From positions 124,001 to 188,000 of the forward strand of contig NZ_ML660187.1 in the NCBI RefSeq assembly GCF_007483665.1: a DNA stretch of 64,000 bases, read 5' to 3'. Below are positions 24,683 through 32,813 of this stretch, piece after piece. This stretch comes from Catellatospora sichuanensis. Its GTDB lineage: Bacteria > Actinomycetota > Actinomycetes > Mycobacteriales > Micromonosporaceae. A model generated the notes under the pieces. The model saw only the letters and a program-made list of their open reading frames with translations, had not been told where the DNA came from and did no database searches. Every line of letters begins with the position of its first letter. Position 1 is the first letter of the stretch. The position numbers and the translations under genes are program-made.

Positions 24683-26098
24683 TCAGGCCGACGTTCGGGG
24701 CAGGTAAACCGTGAACCGGGCGCCGCCCTCGGCTGCGTGGCCCGCCTCGATGGTGCCGCCGAGGCGGCGGGCCAGCCCGGCCGCCAGGGCCAGGCCCAGG
24801 CCACTTCCGGTTTGGCGTACGCCCTGGTAGCGCTGGTGCAGTGCGCCGCGCTGGAAGGCCACGGCCAGGTCGTCGTCGGTGAGGCCGGGGCCCCCGTCGC
24901 GGACCTCGATCGCGGTGCGGTCGGGCAGCGGGCGCACCGCCACCACGATCGGGCGGCCAGGCGGCACCACCCGCAGCGCGTTCTCGACCAGGCCGTCGAC
25001 GATCTGGCGCAGGCGCAGCGGATCGGTGTACGCCCGCACCTCCCCCGCCGGGACCTCGGCGCGCACCGGCACGCCCGCCTGTGCGGCGCGCGGCGCGAAG
25101 GCCCGCTCGGCCGAGGTCACCAGGGAGACCAGCTCGACGTCGGTGAGCTGGATGGCGAAGTCGGCGGCGTCGAGCCGGGCGAGCGAGAGCAGGTCGGCGA
25201 CGAGCCGGTCCAGCCGCTCGGCCTCGGCGAGCACGGTCTGCCCGACCTCCTGCGCGCCGTCGGGTCCGACGACGCCGTCGGACAGCGCCTCGGCGTACCC
25301 CTTGATGGTGGTCAGCGGGGTGCGCAGCTCGTGCGAGATGGACAGCAGGAACTCGCGCTGGCGTCCCTCGCTGGTGGCCAGCGCCTCGGCCAGCTCGTTG
25401 ATCGAGTGGGCGAGCCGTTCCACCTCCTGCGGCGGTTCTGCGGCCAGGCGCACCGTACGGTCGCCGGAGCTGAGGCGGGCCGCGGCGGTGGCCGCGTTGC
25501 GGATCGGCCGGGCCAGCCGGCGGCCGAGCAGCACTCCGGCCAGCACACCCGCGCCGAGCCCGGCCAGCAGCGGGAGCCACAGGTTGCGCAGCACCTGGCG
25601 GCTGATCCCGGTGGCAGCGGGACGGGCGAGCACCACGCCGTCGCCCGCGCCGAGCGAGCGGCCCTCCACCATGGAGAGCCGGCCGCCGACCATCGCCAGC
25701 CGCTCGCTGACCGGCTTGCCGTCCGCGATCTGCTGCACGACCCGGGCGGGCAGCCCCGGCCGGTCGGCCGCGCCGGACGTGATCAGGTATGCGCTGACGT
25801 CGCCGTCGAGCTTGCGCAGCTGTTCGATCAGTTTGGCGTCCGCGGCCGGGGCCCGCCGGGAGCGCAGCACCTGGGCCACGACGTCGGTCTGCGACGCCAG
25901 CCCTTCCCGGGCGGCCTGCTCGGTGGCCCGCGCGGTCAGCGGCACCGCGACCAGCGCGGTCACCACCAGCGTGATCAGCGCGACGACCACCCCGGCGAGC
26001 ACCGCCCGGGTGGTCAGGGTGCTGGTGCTGGCCGTGGGCCGGGGCGGGGCGGCGAGCACCCGGATCGGCACGGTGAGGTCGGCGCGGCGGTCAGGCAT
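24683..26098 (-). CDS. Sensor histidine kinase (HAMP-HisKA-HATPase)
   Basis: A 471-residue membrane kinase. After a short N-terminus there is a helix near 32-55, an extracytoplasmic sensor of about 120 residues, a second helix near 172-192, a HAMP linker (GRRLARPIRNAATAAARL), the HisKA dimerisation helix with the phosphorylated histidine in LLSISHELRTPLTTIKGY near residue 255, and the ATPase with VENALRVV, DGGPGL and GSGLGLALAAGL. The ATG at 26098 overlaps the end of the response regulator by 8 bp, so the two are translationally coupled. The signal is unknown. Confidence 0.93.
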   Translation of the reverse strand: MPDRRADLTVPIRVLAAPPRPTASTSTLTTRAVLAGVVVALITLVVTALVAVPLTARATEQAAREGLASQTDVVAQVLRSRRAPAADAKLIEQLRKLDGDVSAYLITSGAADRPGLPARVVQQIADGKPVSERLAMVGGRLSMVEGRSLGAGDGVVLARPAATGISRQVLRNLWLPLLAGLGAGVLAGVLLGRRLARPIRNAATAAARLSSGDRTVRLAAEPPQEVERLAHSINELAEALATSEGRQREFLLSISHELRTPLTTIKGYAEALSDGVVGPDGAQEVGQTVLAEAERLDRLVADLLSLARLDAADFAIQLTDVELVSLVTSAERAFAPRAAQAGVPVRAEVPAGEVRAYTDPLRLRQIVDGLVENALRVVPPGRPIVVAVRPLPDRTAIEVRDGGPGLTDDDLAVAFQRGALHQRYQGVRQTGSGLGLALAAGLARRLGGTIEAGHAAEGGARFTVYLPRTSA

Positions 26099-26771
26099 CG
26101 GCGGTGTACCCCACGCCCCGGACGGTGCGCACGATGTGCGCGCCCTCGCCGAGCTTCGCCCGGACCTGCGCCACGTGCACGTCGACGGTGCGGGTGCCGC
26201 CGTGCGCGGCGTACCCCCAGACCGTGGACAGCAGCTCGTCACGCGTGTAGACCCGGCCCGGCCGGCTCATCAGGTGCGCCAGCAGGTCGAACTCGGTGCT
26301 GGTCAGGTGCACCGCGATGCCGTCGACGGTGACCTCGCGCCGGGCGGGGTCGAGACGCACCGGCCCCACGGCACGGCTGCGGTCGGGCTCGGGCGTCCCG
26401 CCGGACCGGCGCAGCACCGCCTTGAGCCGGGCGACCAGCTCCCGCGGGCTGAACGGCTTGGTCAGATAGTCGTCGGCCCCCAACTCCAGCCCGACGATCC
26501 GGTCCACCTCGTCGTCCCGCGCGGTGAGAAAGATGATCGGCACCCAGATCTCCTCGGCCCGCAACCGCCGGCAGATCTCCGTCCCGTCCATCGACGGCAG
26601 CGCGATGTCCAGCACACACGCCGTAGGCCGCAACCTCCGCGCCGCCGCCAGCCCCGCCGCCCCATCGGACTCGACCTGCACGCCGTACCCGTCCCGCTGC
26701 AGATAAAGCCGAATCAGGTCGGCAATGGGCCGCTCATCCTCGACGACGAGCACCAGCCCCTTCTCAGTCAC
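26091..26771 (-). CDS. OmpR-family response regulator
   Basis: A 226-residue regulator. The receiver domain has the acidic pair in VVEDERP, the phospho-acceptor Asp55 in CVLDIALPSMDG, the TARDD loop and Lys near LTKPFSPRE. The C-terminal winged helix shows VDGIAVHLTSTEFDLLAHLM and TVWGYAAHGGTRTVDVHVAQVRAKL, cited by segments. The GTG start at 26771 places the first beta strand at residue 6 as in the family; no good ribosome-binding site precedes it. It leads a regulator-kinase-lipoprotein operon. Confidence 0.93.
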   Translation of the reverse strand: MTEKGLVLVVEDERPIADLIRLYLQRDGYGVQVESDGAAGLAAARRLRPTACVLDIALPSMDGTEICRRLRAEEIWVPIIFLTARDDEVDRIVGLELGADDYLTKPFSPRELVARLKAVLRRSGGTPEPDRSRAVGPVRLDPARREVTVDGIAVHLTSTEFDLLAHLMSRPGRVYTRDELLSTVWGYAAHGGTRTVDVHVAQVRAKLGEGAHIVRTVRGVGYTADA

Positions 26772-26841
26772 GCCGCCATCATGTCCGACCCGTGTACGAA
26801 CCACGTAAGCCCGCCGCAAACCTTGCGCCCCACACGAAACG

Positions 26842-26912
26842 ACGATCTTGCGCGAACTGTGGGTGCGACACGCTCAGATCGGGCGTACAGCCAACAGTTC
26901 ACGCAAGATCGT
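26842..26912. repeat. Long imperfect inverted repeat between hypothetical gene and response regulator
   Basis: Nineteen-base arms ACGATCTTGCGCGAACTGT (26842-26860) and ACAGTTCACGCAAGATCGT (26894-26912) pair with one mismatch around a 33-base loop. The word GCAAGATCGTCG recurs at 32796-32807, so this may be a dispersed element. No T-run follows on either strand, so it is not a standard terminator. Confidence 0.75.
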
Positions 26913-26946
26913 CGCGATCTTGACGTGGGTCCTGGGGGGGTCGGGG

Positions 26947-27441
26947 TCAGGCGCCGACGAGGTGGTCGGCGAAGGAGGCGTAGGGGGTGGCGTTCATGCC
27001 GGCGGTGCGCTGGGCGATCAGCTTGGGCTTGAAGACGTGGGAGAAGAGGGCGTCGAGGTGCCATACCTGCTTGGGGTGTCCCGCGTGGATCCAGAAGCGC
27101 TCCCGGATGCCGTCGACGGCGGTGGCCGCGAACTCGATCGCCGACAGGCGCGGGTCCGGGTGCCAGGTGACGTTGGCGAGGTGGCGCAGGTCGGTGTTCA
27201 GGTGCAGGCGGAGCCGGCGCAGGATGCGGCTCTCCTGGGTGATCACTAGCCGGCGGTACGTCAGCAACATCAGGAACTCGCGGCCGAGCGGGCGCTCGGG
27301 GCGAAGTGCGCGGGCAACGAGCACGGTGGCGTCACCGGCCTCGACACAGCGCCGGAAGATCGGCATGTGCCGACTGACCGTGGCCATGGGAATGCCGGCT
27401 TCGCCGGTGGCGGGAAGGAACGTACGCGAGAAGACGTCCAT
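26947..27441 (-). CDS. Conserved hypothetical protein
   Basis: I do not recognise this 164-residue cytosolic protein. It begins MDVFSRTFLPATGEAGIPMATVSRH, cited in part, and contains a segment YRRLVITQESRIL ... LHLNTDLRHLANVTWHPDPRLSAIEFA that looks like a PH-type beta sandwich, based on alternation alone. A GTG 27 bases upstream (27468) could also start it, but that codon lies inside a CRP-like palindrome, so the ATG at 27441 is preferred. It follows the rhomboid gene on the same strand with a 90-bp gap. Confidence 0.6.
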   Translation of the reverse strand: MDVFSRTFLPATGEAGIPMATVSRHMPIFRRCVEAGDATVLVARALRPERPLGREFLMLLTYRRLVITQESRILRRLRLHLNTDLRHLANVTWHPDPRLSAIEFAATAVDGIRERFWIHAGHPKQVWHLDALFSHVFKPKLIAQRTAGMNATPYASFADHLVGA

Positions 27442-27458
27442 GTAAGGAGCAACGAGCG

Positions 27459-27478
27459 CGCGTGACACACGTCACGCG
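27459..27478 (+). promoter_or_regulatory. CRP/GlxR-like palindrome
   Basis: CGCGTGACACACGTCACGCG has perfect 8-base arms and contains GTGA-N6-TCAC, the core of cAMP-receptor-type sites in actinobacteria (TGTGA-N6-TCACA). It lies 18 bp upstream of the preferred start of the hypothetical gene, a position suited to repression. Confidence 0.55.
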
Positions 27479-27530
27479 AGTCACTCATGCGGTCGATGGC
27501 GACCATTGTCGATGGATGTGTTTTCCCAGG

Positions 27531-28475
27531 TCAACGCGTCAACGACAGGGCCACTGTCACACCCATGAGACCGAGGAACGTCAGCACCAGCACGGCCGTC
27601 TGCACCAGGGTGCGGTGCTCCCTCGGCGCGTACGCCAGGCCGGCGCCCACGATCGCGCCGGTGAGGAGCCCGCCGAGGTGCCCGGCGATGCCGATGCCCG
27701 GGATGGCGAAGGAGATCGCCACGTTCACCACGATCACCGGGATGATCGAGGACGCGTCCCGGCCCAGCCGCTTCAGCACGAAGAAGTAGATGGCGAACAG
27801 GCCGTAGATCGCGGTCGAGGCACCCGCACCGACCCCGTCGGCGCTGAAGATGTAGCCGGCGACGTTGCCGCCGATGCCGCAGAGCAGGTAGGCCACCGCG
27901 AACCGGACCGGGCCGAGCGCGCCCTCCAGCGGTCGGCCGAGCACCCACAGCGCCCACATGTTCATCGCGAAGTGGATGACGCCGTAGTGGATGAACATCG
28001 CGCTGAACAGCCGGTAGTAACCGCCGTCGTCCAGGCCCGGCCAGACCGAGCCGTATTCCGGAAGCGCGCCCGCGTACACCGCGCCCTGCGGGCCGGCGGT
28101 GATCGTCTCGCCGAGCACGCCGCCGATGAACTGCCACTGGGTCGCCGGGGTGAACAGGTCGCCACTGAAGAGCGCGGGCATGCCCACCAGCAGCGCGCCG
28201 ACGATGAGCCCGAGCAGGTTGAGCCCGATCAGCGTCTTGGTCACGTAGCCGTGCATGCCGACCTGCGAGCCGCCGAAGTGGGTCAGCGCAGGACGCTGGG
28301 TGCGCCGGCCCTCGGCGACGCAGTCGGGGCAGTGGTGGCCCACCGATGCCGGGATCATGCAGTCCGGGCAGATGGGCTTCTCACATCTGCTGCATTTCAG
28401 GTGCGTCTCCCGCCCCGGGTGGCGGTAGCAGCTCGGTACGGGCGGCAGGCCACCCTGGGGTGCGGGAGACGTCAT
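27531..28475 (-). CDS. Rhomboid family intramembrane serine protease with N-terminal zinc-binding domain
   Basis: A 314-residue polytopic protease that cleaves membrane helices. Residues 16-52 hold seven cysteines and three histidines (CYRHPG, CSRCEKPICPDC, HHCPDC), a B-box-like zinc domain common in actinobacterial rhomboids. Six or seven helices follow. The catalytic dyad is Ser220, in GAGASTAIYG, and His266, in IAGHLGGLLTG; the usual GxSG is GAST here, a change of the residue after the nucleophile. Asn172 in HFAMNMWAL forms the oxyanion hole. It is 10 bp downstream of the cyclophilin gene, an arrangement frequent in actinomycetes. Confidence 0.94.
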   Translation of the reverse strand: MTSPAPQGGLPPVPSCYRHPGRETHLKCSRCEKPICPDCMIPASVGHHCPDCVAEGRRTQRPALTHFGGSQVGMHGYVTKTLIGLNLLGLIVGALLVGMPALFSGDLFTPATQWQFIGGVLGETITAGPQGAVYAGALPEYGSVWPGLDDGGYYRLFSAMFIHYGVIHFAMNMWALWVLGRPLEGALGPVRFAVAYLLCGIGGNVAGYIFSADGVGAGASTAIYGLFAIYFFVLKRLGRDASSIIPVIVVNVAISFAIPGIGIAGHLGGLLTGAIVGAGLAYAPREHRTLVQTAVLVLTFLGLMGVTVALSLTR

Positions 28476-28485
28476 GGATGCGAGA

Positions 28486-29010
28486 TTAGCGCTCGATGTC
28501 GATTCGTTCGATGACGATCGCTTCGCGCGGCCGGTCGCCGGCGTCGGTCGGCGAGCTGGAGATCGCGTCCACGACCTTCTGCGAGTCCGCGTCGGCGACC
28601 TTGCCGAAGATCGTGTGCTTGAAGTTCAGCCAGTTCGTCGCACCGGTGGTGATGAAGAACTGCGACCCGTTGGTCTTCGGGCCGGCGTTGGCCATCGCCA
28701 GCAGGTAGGGCGCGCTGAAGCTGAGCTCCGGGTGGAACTCGTCGTCGAAGGTGTATCCCGGGCCGCCACGACCGGTGCCGGTCGGGTCGCCAGTCTGGAT
28801 CATGAAACCGTCGATCACACGGTGGAACGGCGTGCCGTCGTAGTACGGGCCGGTGATCGGCTGACCGGTCCGCGGGTCGGTCGCCCCCTCCTTGGTGCCC
28901 TCGGCCAGCTCCACGAAGTTCTTCACGGTCTTCGGGGCATGGTTCGGGTAGAGCTCCAGGCGGATGGGACCGGCGCTGGTGTGCAGGACGGCGAAACGGG
29001 CGTCAGCCAC
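28486..29010 (-). CDS. Cyclophilin-type peptidyl-prolyl cis-trans isomerase
   Basis: A 174-residue cytosolic prolyl isomerase. The cyclophilin core is complete: FHRVIDGFMIQTGDPTGTGRGGPGY with the catalytic Arg near residue 61, AMANAGPKTNGSQFFITT and a C-terminal IFGKVADADSQKVVDAI, cited by segments. The active-site Trp of eukaryotic forms is replaced by the LNFKHTIFG type. It has no signal peptide. ATG at 29010 starts the protein, and the rhomboid gene follows after 10 bp, so both share a transcript. Confidence 0.95.
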   Translation of the reverse strand: MADARFAVLHTSAGPIRLELYPNHAPKTVKNFVELAEGTKEGATDPRTGQPITGPYYDGTPFHRVIDGFMIQTGDPTGTGRGGPGYTFDDEFHPELSFSAPYLLAMANAGPKTNGSQFFITTGATNWLNFKHTIFGKVADADSQKVVDAISSSPTDAGDRPREAIVIERIDIER

Positions 29011-29232
29011 GTCTAACTCCTGAATATTCGAGTGGTTGGTTACCGACAGATTCTCCCATGTGCCCGTTCCGGGTGTGCGATGGCGTCCGGCGAGGCAGGA
29101 TGGCAGTCAGGGATGTGAACGGGGCGCGCTTTCGTCGTGACGGCGCGCCCTGCGATACCACGCACGGGCGCGGGGGCGCCTGGAGCGATCGTCTGCCTCG
29201 CGCGGGGGTGCGGGGCAGGAAGGCGGGGGAAG

Positions 29233-29913
29233 ATGCTCGGATTTCACAAGAAGACGCGCGCGGAGCTGATGCGCGAGGAAATGGGCCAGAGCTGGGACCA
29301 TTTCCTGCAGGCGGCGACACATGCCGCCGGCGGGGTCGGGGCGTCGTTCGGCCCGACCACCGGACGCATGCGCCGTGTGACCTCGCGCGGCATGGACTCG
29401 ACGATGTCCGCCCTCACGCCGCTGGCCGCGGCATACCGGGAGGGCGCCGCCGACGCCATGAACGCCAGCAAGAAGGCCCACGCCAAGGCGCGCAAGCACA
29501 AGAAGGGGGGCCACGTGTCTCGCAGTGGCAACACGGGGATGCTGATCGGGCTGCTCGCCGCGGGCGCGGCCGTCGGCATCGCCGGTGCGCTGGTCATGAA
29601 GCGCCGTCGCCAGCAGCAGTGGTCGGAGTACGACCCCAGCCAGGCGCTGGAGACGATGCGCTCGGAGACCAAGTCGATGACGGACAAGACGGCCGGCAAG
29701 GCCGACTCGGTGATCGACAAGGCCACGCACCACACCAGCAAGGCCATGGACAAGACCGCCGACAAGCTGCACGAGGCGGCGTCCTCGCTCAAGGGCGGCG
29801 GCCGCGACACCATGAAGTCGAAGGTCAACGACGCGGCGGAGGCGGCCAACGACGCCACCGACAGCTTCGCGTCGAAGTACTCCTCCAGCGGGTCGAAAAA
29901 CGGCCGTATGTGA
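29233..29913 (+). CDS. YtxH-like single-pass membrane protein with long helical tail
   Basis: A 226-residue protein of unknown function. The first 95 residues are helical and Ala/Met rich (TRAELMREEMGQSWDHFLQAATHAAGG, cited in part), then a lysine-rich stretch KARKHKKGG, one membrane helix at about 100-122 (TGMLIGLLAAGAAVGIAGALVM) and a low-complexity coiled tail with repeated Lys-Ala-Asp-Lys words (TDKTAGKADSVIDKATHHT) typical of YtxH/apolipoprotein-like proteins. ATG at 29233 follows GGGGGAAG. It stands alone, divergent from the cyclophilin gene, and ends next to a palindromic repeat. Confidence 0.75.
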   Translation: MLGFHKKTRAELMREEMGQSWDHFLQAATHAAGGVGASFGPTTGRMRRVTSRGMDSTMSALTPLAAAYREGAADAMNASKKAHAKARKHKKGGHVSRSGNTGMLIGLLAAGAAVGIAGALVMKRRRQQQWSEYDPSQALETMRSETKSMTDKTAGKADSVIDKATHHTSKAMDKTADKLHEAASSLKGGGRDTMKSKVNDAAEAANDATDSFASKYSSSGSKNGRM

Positions 29914-29938
29914 CAGCTGGCGTGCGCTCGACCGTTAA

Positions 29939-29982
29939 GAAGGGCACCTTTTACAACGCATAGCGATGTGAAGGTGCCCTTC
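29939..29982. repeat. Palindromic intergenic repeat, copy B
   Basis: Twelve-base arms GAAGGGCACCTT / AAGGTGCCCTTC flank a 20-base AT-rich loop. The arms are identical to those of copy A at 24027-24074, and both loops begin with TTA. It lies between two convergent genes. Confidence 0.85.
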
Positions 29983-29987
29983 CTTTG

Positions 29988-31139
29988 TCAGAGCCAGCCG
30001 GAGCGGCGGAGCATGCGGTAGACGGCGAAGGAGGCCGCCAGCATCACGGACAGCGCCAGCGGGTAGCCGTAGGTCCAGTGGGTCTCCGGCATGAAGTCGA
30101 AGTTCATGCCGTAGATGCCCGCGATCGCGGTGACGACCGCGGCGATACTCGCCCAGGCGGCGACCTTGCGCATGTCGTTGTTCTGGTCGACGGTCACCTG
30201 AGCCAGCCGCGCCTGCATGATCGAGATCAGCAGATCGTCGAAGGAGCTGACCTGGTCGACCACCCGGGCCAGGTGGTCCTGTACGTCGCGGAAATACTTG
30301 CGCAGTTCCTTGGTGACCTCGGGGGTGTCGCCGATCAGCAGTTGCAGCGGCCGCTGCAGCGGCAGCACCGCCCGCTTGAACTCGACCAGTTCCCGCTTGA
30401 GCTGATAGATGCGCTGCATCCGGCCGCTGGAGTCGCGCGCGAAGACGCTCTCCTCGATCAGGTCGACGTCCTGGCTGATCCCGTCCGCGGCCTCGACGTA
30501 GAGGTCGACCACGTGGTCGAGCACCCCGTAGGCCACCGCCCAGGGCCCCTGCTTGAGCAGTTCGGGCCGCGCCTCCAGATGCTCGCGCACCGGCTTGAGC
30601 CGGCAGGCCTCGCCATGGCGTACGGAGATCACGAAGTCCGGCCCGATGAAGAGCATGATCTGGCCGGTCTCCACCACCTCGGAGTGCTCGGTCAGCTCCT
30701 TGTGCTCGACGTAGCGGGCCGCCCGCAGGGCCAGGAAGTGCACCTCGCCGAACTGCTCCAGCTTGGGCCGCTGGCCCGCGCTGACGACGTCCTCCACGGC
30801 CAGCTCGTGCAGGCCGAACGCGTCGGCGATGCCCGCCATCTGCTGCTGGTCCGGGGCATGCAGGCCCAGCCACACGAATCCGCCCCGATGCCGGCGCGCC
30901 TGCACCAGCGCCTCCCGGTAGTCACCGGCCGCCGGCTGGCGGATGCCGTCGAGGTAGATGGCGCAGTCCACGATCGCGTCGCGACGCTCGCCCGCCTGCG
31001 CGGGCACCGGGTTGGCGTCGGCGTCGCCGCTCAGGCCGACCAGTCGGCCCATCACGCGGGCGGGGGCGGTGAAGGCGCGGGTCAGGCGATCGCCGTTGGA
31101 GGCTCGCCGACCGTTGTCGTCCCGCATGTCGTCAACCAC
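29988..31139 (-). CDS. corA: CorA family magnesium/divalent cation channel
   Basis: A 383-residue inner-membrane channel. The large cytosolic funnel domain (1-315) includes the long pore-lining helix with YFRDVQDHLARVVDQVSSFDDLL, cited by its start, and ends in two C-terminal membrane helices. The signature GMN follows the first helix in IYGMNFDFMPE, with the acidic periplasmic loop. The final helix is followed by a basic tail RMLRRSGWL. The start ATG at 31139 gives the N-terminal extension of about 60 residues usual in actinobacterial CorA. It is a single-gene unit. Confidence 0.94.
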   Translation of the reverse strand: MVDDMRDDNGRRASNGDRLTRAFTAPARVMGRLVGLSGDADANPVPAQAGERRDAIVDCAIYLDGIRQPAAGDYREALVQARRHRGGFVWLGLHAPDQQQMAGIADAFGLHELAVEDVVSAGQRPKLEQFGEVHFLALRAARYVEHKELTEHSEVVETGQIMLFIGPDFVISVRHGEACRLKPVREHLEARPELLKQGPWAVAYGVLDHVVDLYVEAADGISQDVDLIEESVFARDSSGRMQRIYQLKRELVEFKRAVLPLQRPLQLLIGDTPEVTKELRKYFRDVQDHLARVVDQVSSFDDLLISIMQARLAQVTVDQNNDMRKVAAWASIAAVVTAIAGIYGMNFDFMPETHWTYGYPLALSVMLAASFAVYRMLRRSGWL

Positions 31140-31566
31140 AATCGCCCCCTTCGCCGGGTCGCCGACTGCCCGGAGACTCCGTCAGACAGGCTACTTGGCG
31201 CAGATACCGGAACGGACCGACCGTGATCGTGAGTGGACCCGGCGCGGCGGGTGGAAAAGAGGCGCCGGGTGGACCACGTGTGCCGCTATCGGGGGGAATG
31301 CGACTCGGTCCACCCGGCGCCGGAACGCCACCCGGGGTGGGGGGTGGGTGACGTTCCTTTTCATTGGGGGCGGGGGCAATGCGGGCGGGGGCCCCACGCG
31401 CCACGAGGTCCAGGTCACCACGGCGTGGCCGCGTGCTTTTCACTCGGTCGGCGACAGGCGCCCGACGCATTGTGATCCTCGTAACCTCGCGAGGGGAACC
31501 CCACCCACCCCCGATCTGACTGTCAGAAATGCGACAGAAAGGTGGTCAGATATCCGAATCGCCGGA
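31140..31566. other. Intergenic region with a 15-bp inverted repeat
   Basis: No gene is supported in these 427 bp. At 31261-31275 and 31307-31321 the arms GGCGCCGGGTGGACC and GGTCCACCCGGCGCC pair perfectly around a 31-base loop, and the words GTGGACCCGGCGC (31233-31245) and CCACCCGGGGTGG (31329-31341) repeat the theme. The region upstream of corA could thus form large RNA or DNA structures; the magnesium-sensing leader idea is only a thought. Confidence 0.6.
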
Positions 31567-32661
31567 TCAACCGCGCACGGCGTCGATGGCCTCGGCGAGA
31601 CGTCGTACACCCTCGTCGATCTGGTCCGCGGTGACCGCGCTGAACGCGAGCCGCAGCGAGTTCCGACCACCCTCCAGGAGGAAGTCCGAGCCCTTCACCA
31701 CGGCCACGCCACGCTCGGCGGCGGCCGGCAGCAGCTTGTCGACGTGCACGTCCTTCGGCAGTTCGATCCACAGGAAGTAGCCGCCGTCGGGCTCGGTGAA
31801 CGACACCCCGTCGATCCGCTTGCGCAGCGACTCCGCCAGCACCGTGGCCCGCTCGGCCAGCGCGGCGCTGACCGTGGCCACGGAGCGGTCGATGTCGCCG
31901 GAGGCGCAGAACTCGTACACGATGCCCTGCGCGACCTGGCCCGCGGAGATGTACAGGTTGGTGGCCCTGCCCGCGATGGCGTCGATCAGGCCCTTGTCAC
32001 CGACCAGGTAACCGACCCGGACACCCGGGCAGACGGTCTTGGTGAAGGAGCTGGCGTGCACCACGACGCCGGCGGTGTCCAGCGACAGCATCGTCGGCAG
32101 CGCGTCGCCGCGGAACCGGATGTCGACGTACGGGTCGTCCTCGAAGATCGTGAAGCCGAACTCCTGCGCCAGCGCGAGCAGCTCGTGCCGCTTGGCCTCG
32201 GACAGCGTCACGCCCGCCGGGTTCTGGTAGTTCGGGATGATGTGCGCGAGCTTCGGGCGCACGCCCGACTCCAGCAGGGCCCGCAGCTCCGCGGTGTCGA
32301 CGCCGTCCGGGTGCAGCGTCACCTGGTGCACGACCGCGCCGAGGTTCTGCAGGTTCAGCAGGGTCCGGTCGTAGGTCGGCTTCTCCACCACGACGTGGTC
32401 ACCGGGCTGTACGAGGTGGTTGAAGAGGAACGCGTCGGCCTGCAGGGAGCCGTTGGTGATCAGCACCTGGTCGACGGCCACCCCGTGCTTGGCCGCGATC
32501 CACTTGCGGAGCGGGCCGTAGCCGTAGGAGTTGCCGTACGCGGTGAGGCCGGCCGGGTCGTTGGCGAAGGCGCGGACAGCCGCGGCGCTGAGCCCTTCGA
32601 CATCGACGATGTCGAGGCTCGGAGCGCCCCGGGCGAACGAGATGAGCTGCTCGGCGGTCAT
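31567..32661 (-). CDS. PLP-dependent aminotransferase, class I/II (2-aminoadipate/MocR-like catalytic domain)
   Basis: A 364-residue fold-type I aminotransferase. The cofactor Lys208 is in SSFTKTVCPGVRVGYL; other family marks are TAYGNSYGYGPLRKWIA, TNGSLQADAF, PTYDRT, NYQNPAGVTLSE and EDDPYVDIRF. The closest theme is the 2-aminoadipate transaminase group, the same domain used by MocR regulators, but no helix-turn-helix is attached here. Amino acid specificity cannot be read from sequence. The ATG at 32661 is the natural start. It stands between corA and a CBS-domain gene, all on the minus strand but well spaced. Confidence 0.92.
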   Translation of the reverse strand: MTAEQLISFARGAPSLDIVDVEGLSAAAVRAFANDPAGLTAYGNSYGYGPLRKWIAAKHGVAVDQVLITNGSLQADAFLFNHLVQPGDHVVVEKPTYDRTLLNLQNLGAVVHQVTLHPDGVDTAELRALLESGVRPKLAHIIPNYQNPAGVTLSEAKRHELLALAQEFGFTIFEDDPYVDIRFRGDALPTMLSLDTAGVVVHASSFTKTVCPGVRVGYLVGDKGLIDAIAGRATNLYISAGQVAQGIVYEFCASGDIDRSVATVSAALAERATVLAESLRKRIDGVSFTEPDGGYFLWIELPKDVHVDKLLPAAAERGVAVVKGSDFLLEGGRNSLRLAFSAVTADQIDEGVRRLAEAIDAVRG

Positions 32662-32813
32662 GTTGACAGGTTAATGCGCCCGAAATGCGAGACCGCCCCA
32701 CCCATCCCTTCGTGTCATCCGCCTTGATCACGATGATCCTTGCCGGAACCGGGGATGATCGCCGAAAAACAGGCGCACGAAGACCCCGGTCCCCGCAAGA
32801 TCGTCGTGTGGGT

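Noticed and set aside
31191-31421. A 76-codon frame upstream of corA
   Set aside because: Pro/Arg-rich composition, no ribosome-binding site, and it overlaps the inverted-repeat block.
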